From Leptodontidium sp. MPI-SDFR-AT-0119 (lineage: Eukaryota; Ascomycota; Leotiomycetes; Helotiales; Leptodontidiaceae), in the NCBI GenBank assembly GCA_020726505.1, contig JAHLEZ010000007.1, positions 186,001 to 250,000 of the forward strand: a stretch of DNA of 64,000 nucleotides, written 5' to 3'. Shown here piece by piece: positions 1-13,500 of this stretch (position 1 is its first letter; every line of letters starts with the position of its first letter). The position numbers and the translations under genes were made by a program. The notes under the pieces were generated by a model. The model was not told the DNA's origin. It saw only the letters and a list, made by a program, of their open reading frames with translations, and did no database searches.

Positions 1-632
1 TAGCATGAACGCCACCTTCAGACAGCATTGTGTGATCAGATATGTATTTATCTAGATTATACGAAAGGAAAGGATGGTTCAGTAAACGGACAACAGAGTC
101 AAAAACTGAGAGGTTATGTAAAATCTGTGTTCCTATCATCGACATTGGGTATATGTAAATCAAGTTCCTCAATCCCAACCAGATCCCCTCACCCTGTTCA
201 ATCGTACCTATCCTATCCAAGCCTGTATTCAAACCCCAATCCAAACCACCTCCAAGAATCTCCGTATGTAATTATCACTTCTCCAACCCCATCCAATCCT
301 GTCCTCGTATAATTACTGCGCCGTCAGATAAACCCTAGATCTGAATGTCTGCCAGTCGATAGACCATTCCTCCACCATGATATGGAGACGGGTATTTCAG
401 GTCCGACCTCTATGCGCCATGTGATGCGCCATGCTAACCCTGATATCAAAAGACAAAGGAAAAACTGCCTATGGGTATGTGAATAGGTTGCAAGGGAAAG
501 TAACTATTGTGAAATTGAGTGGTGTCGTCGCAACACAGTCGCTGTATTTCGATATCCAATGGTATCGGTATGTGGTGTATTGTATCATTCCGTCGTAAAT
601 CGTACCATTCAAAAAGAACAGTTTCCCGTCCC
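1..632. other. Left-edge spacer, no gene recognised
   Basis: This is the downstream side of the RBR ligase gene. A 94-codon open frame at 28-312 on the plus strand is Ser/Pro/Asn-rich with no domain and looks like chance. The 3' UTR of the ligase gene probably occupies the right part. Nothing else was seen. Confidence 0.5.
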
Positions 633-2728
633 TCACTCAGTGACGGCTTCCAATCCATCATCCTGCTTCGGCTCCAAATTCGGCCAGTCCACTTCAGGCA
701 TTGGTGCAAACCTGACTTTCTTGGCCACCTCTAACTTCTTCCTCTCAACTTCCTCAACAATAACCCACCGTCTTCTGAGCCTCCTCCTCCTCTCATCAAA
801 CGCATGGATGAAAGCTTCTTCGTCGGCAACGAAAGTACTGTCCAGAGCCTCCAGATCTTCCTCTTGCTTCTTGCCCAGCTTCTCTAGCTCTTCTTCTTGT
901 CGAGCAAGAAGTTGTTCCATTTGCTTGGCTTGTTTGTCTCGCATGACATTGACTTTACTCTGATGGAGTCGTTCCATATCGTCACGAACATTGTACTGTT
1001 GTCCCAGCTCTCGTAGGTCGCGCTCGGTGACGACTCTTGCCGGATTTGTACCCGTTGCGTTCAGACCGAGACCGTCACAATAAGCCTCCATATGCCTCAG
1101 CCGAATCTGTACACTTCTTTCTTGCTGCTTCAAACTAGCACGGAGTTCCATCTCGGCAGCTACTTGGCGATCCTCGAGATGTGTCGCAGTTCGGATATGA
1201 CGTTCCTTCATTTTGGTCAAGAGCTCGTCATACTTTTCCAAGATATCAATCTTCCCTTGTCCATGGCGAGTCCACATGATCCATTTCATTTTCCGTTCAA
1301 AGGCCGAGAAACGATCTCGTTCGTTGATCTGTCGAGCTCGAAGATCATTCAGCTCCTCACTTTCCGATGTGCGCTTCTCTGCTTCGAGTCTCTCAGCAGT
1401 AGCCAATTTCTCCGCTTCCTCCTTCGCAGCCTTCTCTGCTTCTTCTTCCGCAATCCTAGCTTCCTCCTCGGCCCTCCTCCTTTCCAGTTCCTCTTCCCCA
1501 TTGCAATAGTTCGGACATCCCACAACTGGATCCCAGACTGCTCCACAGATGTAGCAAAATTGAGCTTTGCATCGGCATGTGATGTGGCTACATCCCTGCG
1601 TCAATTCAACAAGGTTCCGACACTTGTAACATCGCCTCCAACCAGACTTCTCACCCATCTGAAGTACTGCGTCAAGTTCCCAATCCGCCGGGCAGTCTTG
1701 GCCGAAAGCATGAGCAGCACGCTTACATATCGAGCAAGCCCTTGTCCTGCAATTACGACAGACGACTTCAAACGGGTGCTTTGGGTCGATCTTGTTCCGT
1801 TTCGGGATGAACTCGCCACAGGCGTGGTTTGGACAGAAAATCCGCGATTCCCATGGGGTACTGAATTGCAAGACGCTCTTCATGAAAAGCTGTTGTTCCT
1901 CCTTTGTCAAGACCATCTTAATGACCGTACTGGGTATGGCTTGTGTGCAACATCGAGGGGGCATCTTCGATTCGTCGTTTCCCGCCTGTGTGATGAGAAC
2001 ATGGAGACATACTTCGCAGTAGTTGTGACCACAGGGGAGGGTTTGCAAAGCCTTGCTCTTCTTGAAGTCGTCTCGACAGCATATGCAAGAACTGGGAGGT
2101 TAGTAAATTAATATGTAGGCGATGCGGACAAAACTCACTTCACATCACCGTGGGATGACTTTGTCCGACGTAACTTGAACTTGTTCTTGAATCCGTTTTT
2201 GATGCTAACATATGATTTCCTTGTTGAGACCGAGAAGAGTGAGGGGGCCGGTTCCGCTGGTAGAGGCACAGAGAGGAGGATAGGCTTCGTGCCCCCATGC
2301 TGTGCCAGGTATTTCTCGTACTCCGTAAAAGACAAACTCCTCCTCGCGGACAGCCTCTTCCGTAGCTGCTGCGGGGTCTGCGTCAAGCTATCCAACTGTT
2401 CATTCGAAGATCTTGAAGTCATTCCCGTTGAAGCGCTGCCATGCGACCCGGACGACGCAGTCCGGTGATGCGACTGCACCGTATTCGCCGAGCCGCAGAC
2501 TGAATCGTGAGTCGCATGTTGTCTATTGTTCGGCGTGGAAGGTCTAGAGATGGTTATGCCCAGGCTCTCGGCCTCTTTCGCAAGGCATTCATCGAACACG
2601 GCCTCGGTTTGCTCGCCGTCCAGCTGTAACACTGCCACGACGTAGTCTCGCTCGTTGTATTCGCACGGCAGCGAGTTGTCGGTATTCTGCATATCGGCTA
2701 GAGAGCGTTTACGCAAAATGGGCCCCAT
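633..2728 (-). CDS. RBR-type (RING1-IBR-RING2) E3 ubiquitin ligase
   Basis: Two exons, 2139-2728 and 633-2091, joined across a 47-nt intron (donor GTGAGT, acceptor CCCAG), give 682 residues in one frame. RING1 begins right at the junction: C199-x2-C202, then C217-x-H219-x2-C222-x2-C225. An IBR follows at about 280-330 (FCPNHACGEF, then VVCRNC and CSICKR). RING2 starts at C351/C354, and the expected catalytic cysteine is about C364 in the QGCSHITC motif. RBR ligases pass ubiquitin from E2 to this cysteine and then to substrate. The N-terminal 195 residues are low-complexity (Ser-rich). After RING2 comes a long Glu/Ala/Arg coiled coil (about 395-640) in which the EEE/KAAKEEAEKL pattern is clear. 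The substrate is unknown. Fungal RBR proteins of this layout are common and mostly uncharacterised. The start is the first ATG of exon 1. Confidence 0.88.
2092..2138 (-). other. Intron of the RBR ligase gene
   Basis: A 47-nt intron with GTGAGT donor, CTAAC-type branch sequence and CAG acceptor. Removing it restores the first RING cysteine pair, which supports the splice. Confidence 0.85.
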
Positions 2729-3535
2729 GGCGAGTCAAATAGTAGGAAGGATTAGGTCGACATCGAACGGAAGAGGATAGGACGGTGAGGGAAGAGGGTA
2801 AGGTTGGTGTCACCACGCGGGGTCCATCAACCAAGGCAGGGCAGGGAAGGGAAGAGTAGGTGGATAAGAGGATCAATATAGATTAATAGAGGGGTCGATG
2901 TGCGATGCAATGCGATGCGATGCTGGCGTTGACTCAGGCGATATGAATCAGCATGGTGAAGTTGTCGAAGGGAGGGAGGGAGGGAGGGGAGACGGAGAGG
3001 GAGAGGGAGAGGGAAGAGTTGGCGATGCAACGACGACGGAGTTTATGTTGAGTGAGGTTTGTTTGCCTTTGTCATGGGAGGAGAGGAGTGGTAGCGTGTT
3101 AACGGTAGCGGTAGCGGTAGCGGCAGCGGCAGCAGTTGTGGTGGAGAGTGAGTGAGTGAGTGAGTGAGGTTTAGGTTGGCTTGGTTAGCTTCTTGCTGGT
3201 GGAGGTGGAGGGGAGGGGGAGGGGGGAGGTGGCCGGGGAGGCAGACAAGGCAGGACAGGGCAGGGCAGGATTCATTCTCTCCCTCTCTCGAGTAAGACTA
3301 CCTGGGTAGGTGAAGCTGTAAGGCAGGGCAGGGTAGGGTAAGGAAGGCAGCTGGTAGGTAGAGGAAAGTGAGGGCACCAGAGGGTAAGTGGTTGGCGGTT
3401 GGCTGGCTGGCTGGCAGGCTGGCTGGCTGCTCCAGCTGCTGCTGCCCACGTAACCTAACTAACTAACTACCTAACTAACTGACTGACCGACCCAAGAGCA
3501 GCCGCCCCTACCAGTATGGAAGCGCCAAAGGTAGA
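2729..3535. repeat. Microsatellite-rich upstream region of the RBR ligase gene
   Basis: Several short tandem tracts lie side by side: GGGA/GAGGGA purine runs (about 2968-3012), GGTAGC/GGCAGC repeats (about 3100-3135), TGAG repeats (about 3147-3170), GGCAGG/GGGCA tracts (about 3240-3350), and GGCT/CTGG repeats (about 3395-3435) followed by CTAA/CTGA repeats. They give Gly-, Glu- or Pro-rich chance frames in both strands. This is probably 5' UTR and promoter DNA of the minus-strand ligase gene, with purine on one strand and pyrimidine on the other. Confidence 0.6.
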
Positions 3536-6500
3536 TCAGCCCAGCGCCTTTCCCCCATCGGCTTCCTCCTCCGTTCCTCCCACTCCCCCCTGCCCCGCGA
3601 CTACGGGATAAAGATGGATCAGATCTGCAGAGGATGGATCGCGGAAAGGCTTTGCGCTGATGTTACTTGCAGTGTGTATCAGAAGGACTAATAAGTATGA
3701 CGTTCTGTTTGTTCTTAAGACGAAAGAAGAACGTTTATTTCCAGTTCGATTATTTACTTCCGCTTCTCTGCTCTCGTTTGTCGCGTCCAGAACACCCACC
3801 CGCCAACTCCCTCACTCCCAGTCCCCTGCTCACATAGAGTTCCTGCTGTGCCGTGTCCGCACCTCAGCCGCCTCAGTAAGATGATTTAAGCTTGATCAAT
3901 ACCTGCCCCAGCCTTCAGCCCCCCCCCCCCCCAGTGGTGATCAGTCAATCCAATCTAGGAGAATTTTATTGTTTCTCCTTTCCCTTCCTTCCCTCCCGCA
4001 CCTCGGCAGGCTAACAAACGACGTCAGCGCCGCTCAGCCAAAGCCAAACAGACAAATTTATTTTTATGAAGGTTTATGCCTCCCCCAGTTGCACGGCATG
4101 ATATTGAATTAACACCCTCCTCCATCTGTGTGTGCCGTTGTTCTATGCGATAGGTCAGTATCCATCTGATGAGAAAGCCCACACGGCAAGCGGAGGGGGC
4201 CATGCTCAACAAGCCTTCCCTGACATGAGCAGAGCAAATCGAATCTGGTGCGGCGGCGGCTTCTTGCATGATCAGGATCGGAAGTTCTAGACCCCCCAGC
4301 GTCCAGAAAACTCTCTATCGTACCAGCGTACGGAGCCTTCAATCTTGCTTTGTCCCCATCCGTTCAAGGGGTGGGTCAAGGCGCCACTGCTCACTACTCA
4401 CTACCGGTATCTTTTCAAGCTGATGGGGAAATACGAAGTCTGCTCCTGAACAACAGCGTGTTTTTAATGAAAGAAGATCTTTGAATCTCCGAGGGGGGAA
4501 AAAGAAGCACGATCTACATTGCATTGCCTAGGAAGATTAAGAGGGAGGGGTGGTATGGTAGCTTTCTCTCTTAGACGCTTGGCTCGCCAGGTATTCTGGA
4601 AGGGCCAAGGGGGCTGGGATGGGGAAGATGAACTCTGCTGGTCACGATGGGGGGGGATTTTCCGTGCGCTCGAGCCCAGATGATGCGTTTCTGCTGGTGT
4701 GCACTAAATATTTGAGATGAAGATGAGGGTGATCTGAACCATGGCCGCGTGCGCGCGAGCGGGCAAGACCGCCGCGTTTTTGAACCTCGACGCCGTTCCC
4801 GTGGTGGTCTGTGGCATCGGGTTGAACGCTTCCAGGGTATTCTTGAGACGCGTTTTGTCTGTGGGTATCTGGATCAAGTGGTTCAGTTACTTTATCCGAT
4901 GACCATGACAGCTTTTGTTTTCTCTTGTTTTTCTTTCTTGGTCAAGCTATAACCGATTAAAGCTTCGGATACGAAATAGGCTTTCGGACTCCGAAGTTGT
5001 TTTGTTTTTTTCCAACTGGTCTTGTTTCTAAACATCCTTTTTCGGGTTCTATGCAGGGGGCTCGTATACAGGGACTCGAGGAAACCGTTGGGGGGTTTAC
5101 TTTGAGACGTTCGTTTTATTAGATATTGCCGCGTTCTAGAAGATCGTACGACTTCTCTGGGCATCTTGTCTGGGGTTCAGTTGAGGTACCTAGGTACTTG
5201 GGTATAATGCCAACATCACATGCTGCTGTTATCTTCAGCTTCAGCTGATGCCCAACAGTCACAACTCTAATTTCATTGCCATTCGTATTTCTGCTCTTTT
5301 GATCGGCAAAATCTTCTCTATTTGGATTAGAGGGTTTCACACTTCTCCGATATAAGCATGACAATTCTATCAACAAAAGAAGTGCTCCCCGAATAGACTT
5401 TTGTCATTTCACCAAACCGTATCTAATCTCCCATTTTCCAGGGTTGCAGTTGTATGATTAGGAATCTCTCCTCATAGCCGATTATCATACTACTGTCAGC
5501 TGAACAAGTGAATCTTCGGTATCTCGTTATTAGATTACTGGGCACAGAAGATAGAGCATCTCCACAAGGAGCGATCTGAGTTTATCACTTTAAGTACACC
5601 AGAGTCTCAAAAAAAGAAAAAATGAAATCCCCCCTTACGGTCTGACCTCATAAATGGAGATTAATCTACCGAGCTAGATTTAGGAACTCACTTCATCAAA
5701 CAGGTAGGTCTGAATGGCATGGCAGGCCCCTCTCCTAAGTTGCCGAGAACACATAACCTCTCTTTGAAATCTCGCCCTTAAGAAGTTGCTTGCTTCTCAA
5801 TCGCAGAAAAGGCAAAGCAATCCGTAGCTATTGCTAGAACACGATATCACAAAGTAATTAGATATTGTGCGCAGGGAGGCTTGTTCTTGGGTCTCGATTT
5901 CGACTTGCTACTACTGAAAATTGTAAGATAGTCTATTGTATATTTAAGAGAAAAATGTGGGAACTTGTAAAAGCTACGGATATTACTGCCACTTTGTCGT
6001 TTGTTGCCACAGTCCAAGCTGCCGTTGGTTGTGTTGATATTCGCTTCATCATTTCGACGACGAAGCGACATCAGCTGTCTAAACGGCCACGACAAACTAC
6101 CTCAAAGGCGGAAGGTGGAATGAGAGTTCACTATTAAAGCAAAATAAATGCCCTGGGGACAATCACGTTAACGTTAAAAGACCGATAATTTCGATTTAAT
6201 AGTCAGGAAGGAGGAGCTATAAAGCATCGTGACAATCGCTTAGCAGTGGACTCAACCCAGCTCCTTTCTTGAAGGTACTTGCTGTGTATGAAATCCTATT
6301 CAGTCATAACGGAAGAAGAGCAAATACATAATCGTACTGGTTTCTCATATATTTCACAAGATATCAGAGCTTGAGGTATGACGCATCAGTTCCGGGTGGC
6401 GAACGCAAAAAGGGCTCAGCTCATGGTCTAAGACGTCAATCCGAAAGATGAGTCGCATGGTGCCCATCATAAGGCCCCGCTAAACAGAACTCTTATATAA
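3536..6500. other. Gene-poor spacer
   Basis: No convincing gene. There is a 12-C homopolymer at about 3920-3932 and a palindromic GGTACCTAGGTACT-like sequence at about 5184-5198. Short frames at 5847-6137 occur on both strands, and neither shows a known domain. They may belong to the decayed region that follows. Confidence 0.4.
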
Positions 6501-8850
6501 ATTACCAATATTTATCTTTTTGCATCATTCTCACGACTGCCATAACAATTGGTAGCAATTCCACGGGAGACTTGGCTTTTGGTAAAAACTGTGATGGCCC
6601 GTCTTAGAACGTTTTGGAATATTTGCCTCTATTACCCCATCATCCAGGCCAATCTCCTCAGCATTCAACTTGTCAAGGCTGGAGAAAGAATCCGAAACAC
6701 GATGATGATTCCTCACTGTTGTCAAAAAAGGACTCCTTATCAAATTAACATAAATGATTAATCATTCCAGGTTTCTCTCGCGGCGATTTTTGTAACCCTA
6801 GCATGACCCCGATCAGATCCGATGTTGTGACCAAACGATGTGGATTTTCTCGTATTGCTATATTCTTTCTCGGGAAGAGGCTCAAACGATTTACTCTCTC
6901 AAAATTTGTTGAGCTGGGAAGTGTGCTTCACCGTTGTTGGGAATTCAGTGATATTTTTAAACATATTTCGAAGGCCGGGTTTGTTTGACCGACGAGTATT
7001 CGATGAAAACCACTGCGATATGTTTTATAGGCTCCGGTATCTCAGCAGTTCAATCGCGCTAAAACATGCCATCTCAAAGGCATAAGAGGGTTTTGGATAT
7101 CATTAGAGGCGGCAGTCGTAAATATAAGAAGACAAGGGTGAAGCATTTCTTTTGTTCCTGCTCGATACAGCAGAAGACAGTGTGAGAAATTCCTTTTATC
7201 AATGAGTTTGAATGATCAAAATAAAACACGTTTTTTTTTCTTTCAGTCCAGTTGTTGCTCTCACGGACTCTTGAATTTGGGAATTTGTAGGTTTTCTTTC
7301 CTTTTCGTTTGTTCAATTAATATACACCAACCAGGTGATTCGGATCCGCCCCAAGGAAAATTCAAGAAAGATGAGCTTTTGGATGGTGGTCAGTTGATCT
7401 ATGTGGGCTGACTGGATTTCAACGTCCAAAATCGAGTGGTTGTTTGGTCATGGATGATGTCCACCCGATGATTTGAGGTTCCTGACATCATCAGCCTTTC
7501 TCAATACAGCGGCTGAGAACATCATGCTGCTGAATTTTCTTGAAGAAGATGATAGAAAATACTTACACTATAGTGTCAATTCTTTAAAGGAAGAAGTTCA
7601 AGAAGCTCAAGAATGAACGGCTCAGTGAACTATTCTGGATCAATTTCAAGGCAGCATATGATGGCTTAATAGACGATGAAATTGAGAAACATTTCATGCA
7701 CAATGACAGTTCGATAGTGGGAGTGGCATGCATTTGAATAGGGCATGAAGGTCGGATTACATTTTGGGAAAACAAGTTTGCTAAGCTAAAGTTCGGAACT
7801 ACTGTGAATTCCGTGGCTGTTGCCAATGGAGGTGAAGAAGTTATTTCTACACAAAAACAAGCAGTAGACATTCGGGGCATGTTAAATATGTTTAGAAGTG
7901 ACATCTCCCAAGCTACCGCAACCATGTCCCAGCTGCCATTTTTATTGCATTTGATATGAATAATTTCATGTCGGAAGAGGATGTGATATGTTCGCCCCAA
8001 GAAGCATGTTCAACGGTTTATAGATTAACCTGAAGAAACTTAATGATGGGAAATTAATTCTCAATGTCCCACTACCGTCTCTTGACTGCGGATGCTACGG
8101 GTTGACACCTGAGCTTGGAAGAGATGACGACATGGTATTTTAGACAGAGATTATTGGAGAGGGTTGTGAGATGAAGAGATTGAGATAGGGATGTCTCGGA
8201 AACCTTTGAGGAGGTGAAATGGATAGTCAAGAGTAAAGAAAGGGTGCAGTCTGCGGACAGGAGGAGAATGCTGAGTTGATAAACGTTGATCAAAAACAGG
8301 GAAGTGAAGTTGCCTTATGAAGTGATTTTGAGAGACACGACCAAAGAATCTAAATACGAAAATACCAAAAACAAAGGTTGATAGTAAGAAGGCTATCTTC
8401 TCTTGAGTATCTTCACACCTCACGCGCAACGCACAAGACAAACGAGGCAGTACTCGATTGTTTCATTATTTCTGCGCAAGCCTGATTGGAAAACTTGTAA
8501 ATGCGTACCTGGGAACTTTTTACAGATCTGGTATTGAAGCATGATAGTTTCTGAGGATAGTCAACAAATCTCTTCCGATTCTATGGTTGAGGTTACAGTG
8601 CCAAATATATCATCACCACTTGCCTCCTTGATGTTGCCACAACGCGAGTATTGGATGGTAAAAGAGAGTTGATATTTAGGGTAGTGAAAACCGGGAAGGG
8701 AAACGAAGTATTTCAGAGAATGTAGAGAGTTGTTTGACATACTCTGGTTTACTCAGGGACTGAGGCTTTGAGCTTGAGATGTTTAATTACGGCGTTGACT
8801 TGCCTCAATCGTCCTCGGTGTGTTGTTCTCCCGGCATGGGCATGTCCTCG
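6500..8850 (+). pseudogene. Decayed protein-coding relic of unknown family
   Basis: Plus-strand translation shows runs of protein-like sequence that hop between all three frames and are broken by stops. Examples: 7484-7611 reads SAFLNTAAENIMLLNFLEED and on. 7585-7735 reads LKNERLSELFWINFKAAYDG and on to GVACI. 7741-7935 reads GHEGRITFWENKFAKLKFGT and on. 7922-8028 reads AAIFIAFDMNNFMSEEDVIC and on. 8190-8275 reads SETFEEVKWIVKSKERVQ. 8590-8700 reads ATTRVLDGKRELIFRVVK. The pieces run in order on one strand with about five frame changes and more than ten stops, which is what an old, unconstrained coding sequence looks like. I do not recognise the family; a host gene, a mobile-element protein or an integrated foreign gene are all open. 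Limits are approximate, and pieces may extend left to about 5.8 kb. Confidence 0.5.
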
Positions 8851-10513
8851 TAGCGAGATGCCTGGGGCCCCTGGCGGGGGCGACATCGTCACCAAAAAAT
8901 AGCCTCAAGCCTCACTCAACCCACCAACCCATCCTTGGTCTCACCCTGACTTGACAGGCGCACTAGAAAACATACCTTACTTATGTTGTTGAGTGACGTC
9001 GAGATATCAAGGTTTGAGTATCAGTACCATGGAGCGAGCACTTGAGACGGCTTTCTGTTTTACTTACATCGATTCCGATCGTCCTAATTTGTTGGTTCCA
9101 AGTGCTACAGCACCATCCGATCTATCTAATTCTAGGTCTTCCAGTATCCCCTCAACTGCCACCAGAAACAGCCTCCTGTGAGCCCTGTAATGATAGGCTG
9201 TCTTAGCGAGAAGGCCCTAATAATTGCTAGCTACTAACCTCTGTACAGCAATGATCAGCACAAGTGCCCTGTGGCGAGGGTGCTTAGGGCAGTTAATGGG
9301 ATAATCAGTGACAGTTATGGATTTGTTAGATGTAGTCCTTCACAGCTGTGCTCTTTGCGAGTACCTCGTACTGTGCAATGCGTTCTTTTTCCCAACACAT
9401 AATACCGCAATCCAGCATGGCATTTGACCTTCCCTATCTATGTTATTGCTATTGGACCGGTGGTACCTCCGTATCTTCCTCGTCCAATCCATAACCCTGC
9501 CTTTGGTGCATCCTGGGCGTTGATGCCCCTCTTGTGGAACATGAGGTTGGTAAAGGGTGGGACGGACATGCTGTGCACTGGTATCGATGGACAGAGGCGA
9601 CTGCACTCTCATTTCTAGGTACTTCTCCAGTCTCTACTCCTCAACGCACCGTTAGGCACTGTTTCTCCTCTTCTGGCTCGAATCGTTAGAGTCCCCGTTA
9701 GTGGGCTAGCTGGCCATGCTTTGCCGTTGCCACGCTTCATTCAACATACGATCGATATCCACATGATGCCTCCGCACCTAGCCAATAAATGGCCTACATG
9801 TTCTTGATTCCGTCTCTCGACCTCCTCCTCGTGCTCATCTTCCTTCCTTAGCAAGGGCAAACATGGAAAATCAGAAGTGACGGAGAGAAGCTCCTGCCCA
9901 GCTATCGTCATCCCATTCGCTACTGCCAGGCCGGATTTGTCTTCCGTCCAGTGAGAACAAAACAGTGCAGACAGTGCAGTCATAGGAACGAAAGGGTTTG
10001 ATCTGCTCGGCCGATGGTGCTTTCCAGTCCCAGATTTACTTTGCCGTACTCTAGCTACTCTACTCTACTTTCCGGGTGTGTTTTGGTTTCCATCCTCCTC
10101 CACCACATGTTATCTTCTCGTCCAGACAACATCAGTGTCCGCTATGGGATCAATCTACGACCAGGACAGCTCTTCAATATCGCACTGCACTCTTCCCTAC
10201 CCTGCACTGGCCAACCCGATTGCTGAAATCTGGAATCAGAACCGTGCAGCGCACGCCGCAAGATCAAACTTACTGTTCAGTCAATGATGACAATGAACCT
10301 TGACTGCCACGATCACACACATACCCACACAGGGCTCCTTGCCTTGTTGTTTCCCCACAACGACTTTCGAGGAGCTGCTTCATCATAAGACAAGTCAAGA
10401 CGAGCTCCCGCTAAAGACCAATCGTGAAGCTAGGCCTCCTCCGTATGGTCACTTGGCCTGGCCACTCGTTTGTCTAACCCTCACTTCGCCTTCTTCGTCC
10501 CCTCCCTGCATTC
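8851..10513. other. Spacer and probable 5' leader of the Zn2Cys6 regulator gene
   Basis: No gene recognised. The stretch 10,000-10,510 is C/T-rich on the plus strand and contains several short ATG-initiated frames. It probably holds the promoter and 5' UTR of the regulator that starts at 10514. Confidence 0.45.
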
Positions 10514-13500
10514 ATGCCGCCTAGACAAGAGAAGCGTGGACGCGGTCGCGGCAAACGGCCAAGGGATGAAGAAGATCCATCACCGGGGACTCCTCAACCC
10601 CCCGGATTTTCTGCTGTCAACAACTCTCCAGCAGCAACTGCTCCACAGTCTCAAACCCTACAACGCACCTCTAGCCATGTGTCCTCGAGACTTGTACCTT
10701 CTGCACAATCGGTACCCTTGAGACCTCCGGCACCACCTGGCAAGATAGCCATTCCGGCCTTGAAGAATCCTCGCATCACTGAGTCATCCAAGGCCCTGAA
10801 GAAAGGAAGAACTCCGCATGCATGCGACTATTGCCGGAAAGCAAAAGCTGGATGTACTGGAGGAAATCCATGTACTAGATGCCTGAATGCAAACGTACCA
10901 TGTATCTACGGCGATGGAAAACGGGACAAGGACAAGAAGTAAGAAGGGGCACCTAATGGGACTGAGCATGCTGACTTGCTACAGGAGAATGGCCAAATTG
11001 AGTAAAAAGTCTGTCTCTTTGTCTCGACACAACGACGATGTTACAGAGGCACTTCGTCGAATTCGGCTGGACACCAAACTGTCTTCTGAGGATATCAGGG
11101 CGGCATTGGATGAAGTCATATCCATGGTACGTGGATCTTCCATAGCGCACTCGTAGCTGACACGACAAAAGGCGCCTGCTCCGATAAGCCCAGACGAAGA
11201 CGAGGAGAGCGCTCTCCGAGAAAGTCGAGAGTCGTCAGAGGCAGATGATGAGGGCCAGATCGGCGGCAACGAAGATCTGGACATGGAAGTAGGTTCGACA
11301 GGATCACTTGATGTGACCAACATGAACACAGATCGGGATGATACGCGGGCGATTGGACACATGGGGAAATCATCTTCGGTAGCTTGGGCTAAACGAACAG
11401 CAGACGCATGTGGACCGGCGACCACGGCGGCAAGCATCGCCGGCAAAAGCCAAGCAGGGCTCGCAATGGGTTCATACCATACCGAGGACGCTGATGTGGA
11501 ATTCTTCGATACTAGCAACATCAACTGCTTTGATTGGCCGGCCCCCGAGGTGGCAGATGCCTTGGTCCAATCATATTTCGAAACTGTCCACCATGCTTTT
11601 CCCATTGTTGATAAAATTAACTTCATGTCTCGGTACCGCCAATTTGACCGGACCTCTGGCGATCTTTCAATAGAGGATGTAATTTGGCTGGGAACTTTGA
11701 ATACGATTTTTGCCATTAGTGCTGTTCATGCTCACTTGACCAGAAGCGGTAACCGAGGTCATTACTGCGACCATCTGATATATGTGGCAAGGGCAAAGAC
11801 TCTGTGTTTAGATCAAGGACTTCTTTACGAAGATGCAAGAGTGCACACCACCTCGGCTCTCGGCTTGCTATGTCTTTATTTCATCTCAACTTGCAGATTG
11901 AACAGGTGAGGAGGCGATTCTGTACCGAAATTTAGCTGACTAGCTTTTCAGAGCATGGATCGTTTGTGGTCTCGCAATAAGGCATGCTTTGACGCTGGGT
12001 TTGCATGTACGCAGTGAGGCGGATGATCTTTCGGATTACGACAAGGAAATTCGCGTCCGTCTCTGGTGGTCATTATATTCCCTGGAATGTCTTCTCGATG
12101 AACTTACTGGCCGGCCAAGCTGCATATCGGACCGTGATATCAGCACACCTTTGCCAGTAAACATCGACGAAGAGGACTTCCGGCCGGGGGTACAGCTGTA
12201 CGGAACGCAAGATGAGATGCGCCATACTTCAGGCCATTCCAGTCGACGCAGCTCACGAAGCTCCAAGGACTTAAGACGTAAGCTGGATATAACTGACATC
12301 TATTCCTGCTGACACTTTCGCAGGGCGTCCATCAGCAACTTATCAAATGCCCATCGGGGTCGCCCACCCTCTGGCGCACACGTTACCTGTCCTAACACTG
12401 CCAGCAACCACATCTACATATTTCATTTACCGCACCCAGTTGTCGATCATCTCACACGAGATAGTGACCCAATTGTACTGTGCCGCAACCATTAAAGAGA
12501 AATGGGTTGAAGTGCAAAACACCATCAAAGGGATCGACGGCCGCCTCAGAGCATGGCGTGACAATTTGCCAGCTGAGTACACACTAGATTTCGATCGGTG
12601 GAACGAGCCAGACTGGAGCGATCCTCTTGCTCTTCCTAGGATGGGTCTTGCAATGCTCTTTAACAGCTCTCGTATGATCCTCTTCCGACCCTGTCTTTGC
12701 AAATTCGAAGGCCGCATGACAACACAGTCGGAGAAGTCCATGGACTTTAACCAGGAAGCAGTACAGATGTGCATCCACTCAGCTCGCACCATGATCAATC
12801 TCATCGGCTGGACTGCGCGAAATGTTGAGAAACTCTATGCCGTCACACCTTGGTGGCACACACTCCACTATTTATGCGAAGCGTTGTCAGTCCTTATGCT
12901 TGAGCTAGCGTATCAAGCGCAACACCTTCCCACTGAAGCAGCAGACATTCTCGACGATGCCAAGAGAGGAATTCGGTGGCTCATCATGATGTCAGAGGAA
13001 TCAATCTCAGCTCGCAAGGCATGGGAGATTTTTGATAACCTGGTTCGCGTAGTAGCTCCTATGATCAACTGGAGTGCTTATGATTTGCCAACTACTGCGC
13101 CAGTACCACCAGGATACAGATGCAGGTCCTGGAGTAGGGTTCCAGGAAATTCCTCATTTTCTACCCAAGAACAGACTTCTCAATCAGGGCTGCAACGATT
13201 TGCAGAACTCGACCCAGCGCTAGACCCGAACAGCAGAACACAAGCATCGAGTGCTCCGGAATCTCCCTGGGCACCTCTACCTTTCGGTTACCAGCCATCG
13301 AATACATATGCGCCGATAACATATGGCCAAGAACTATCTAGTAACCCGCTAGACCAGAATCGGGCGGTCCAAATGTTCGGTAGTATCGGAGCTCTACACG
13401 GTCATTTCGATGAGCCATGGCATCATATGTTTAGTGTCAGTGGGCCGGGTGTGGTATCTGATATTCAAGGCGGCGGCACTATGAGGCCACCTCCTCCACC

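Noticed and set aside
1092..2111. 339-codon plus-strand frame
   Set aside because: It is antisense to the RBR ligase, whose zinc-binding pattern is unmistakable; the plus-strand product has no domain.
3171..3449. Pro/Ser-rich 92-codon minus-strand frame upstream of the RBR ligase gene
   Set aside because: It is a translation of microsatellite DNA with no domain or conserved start.
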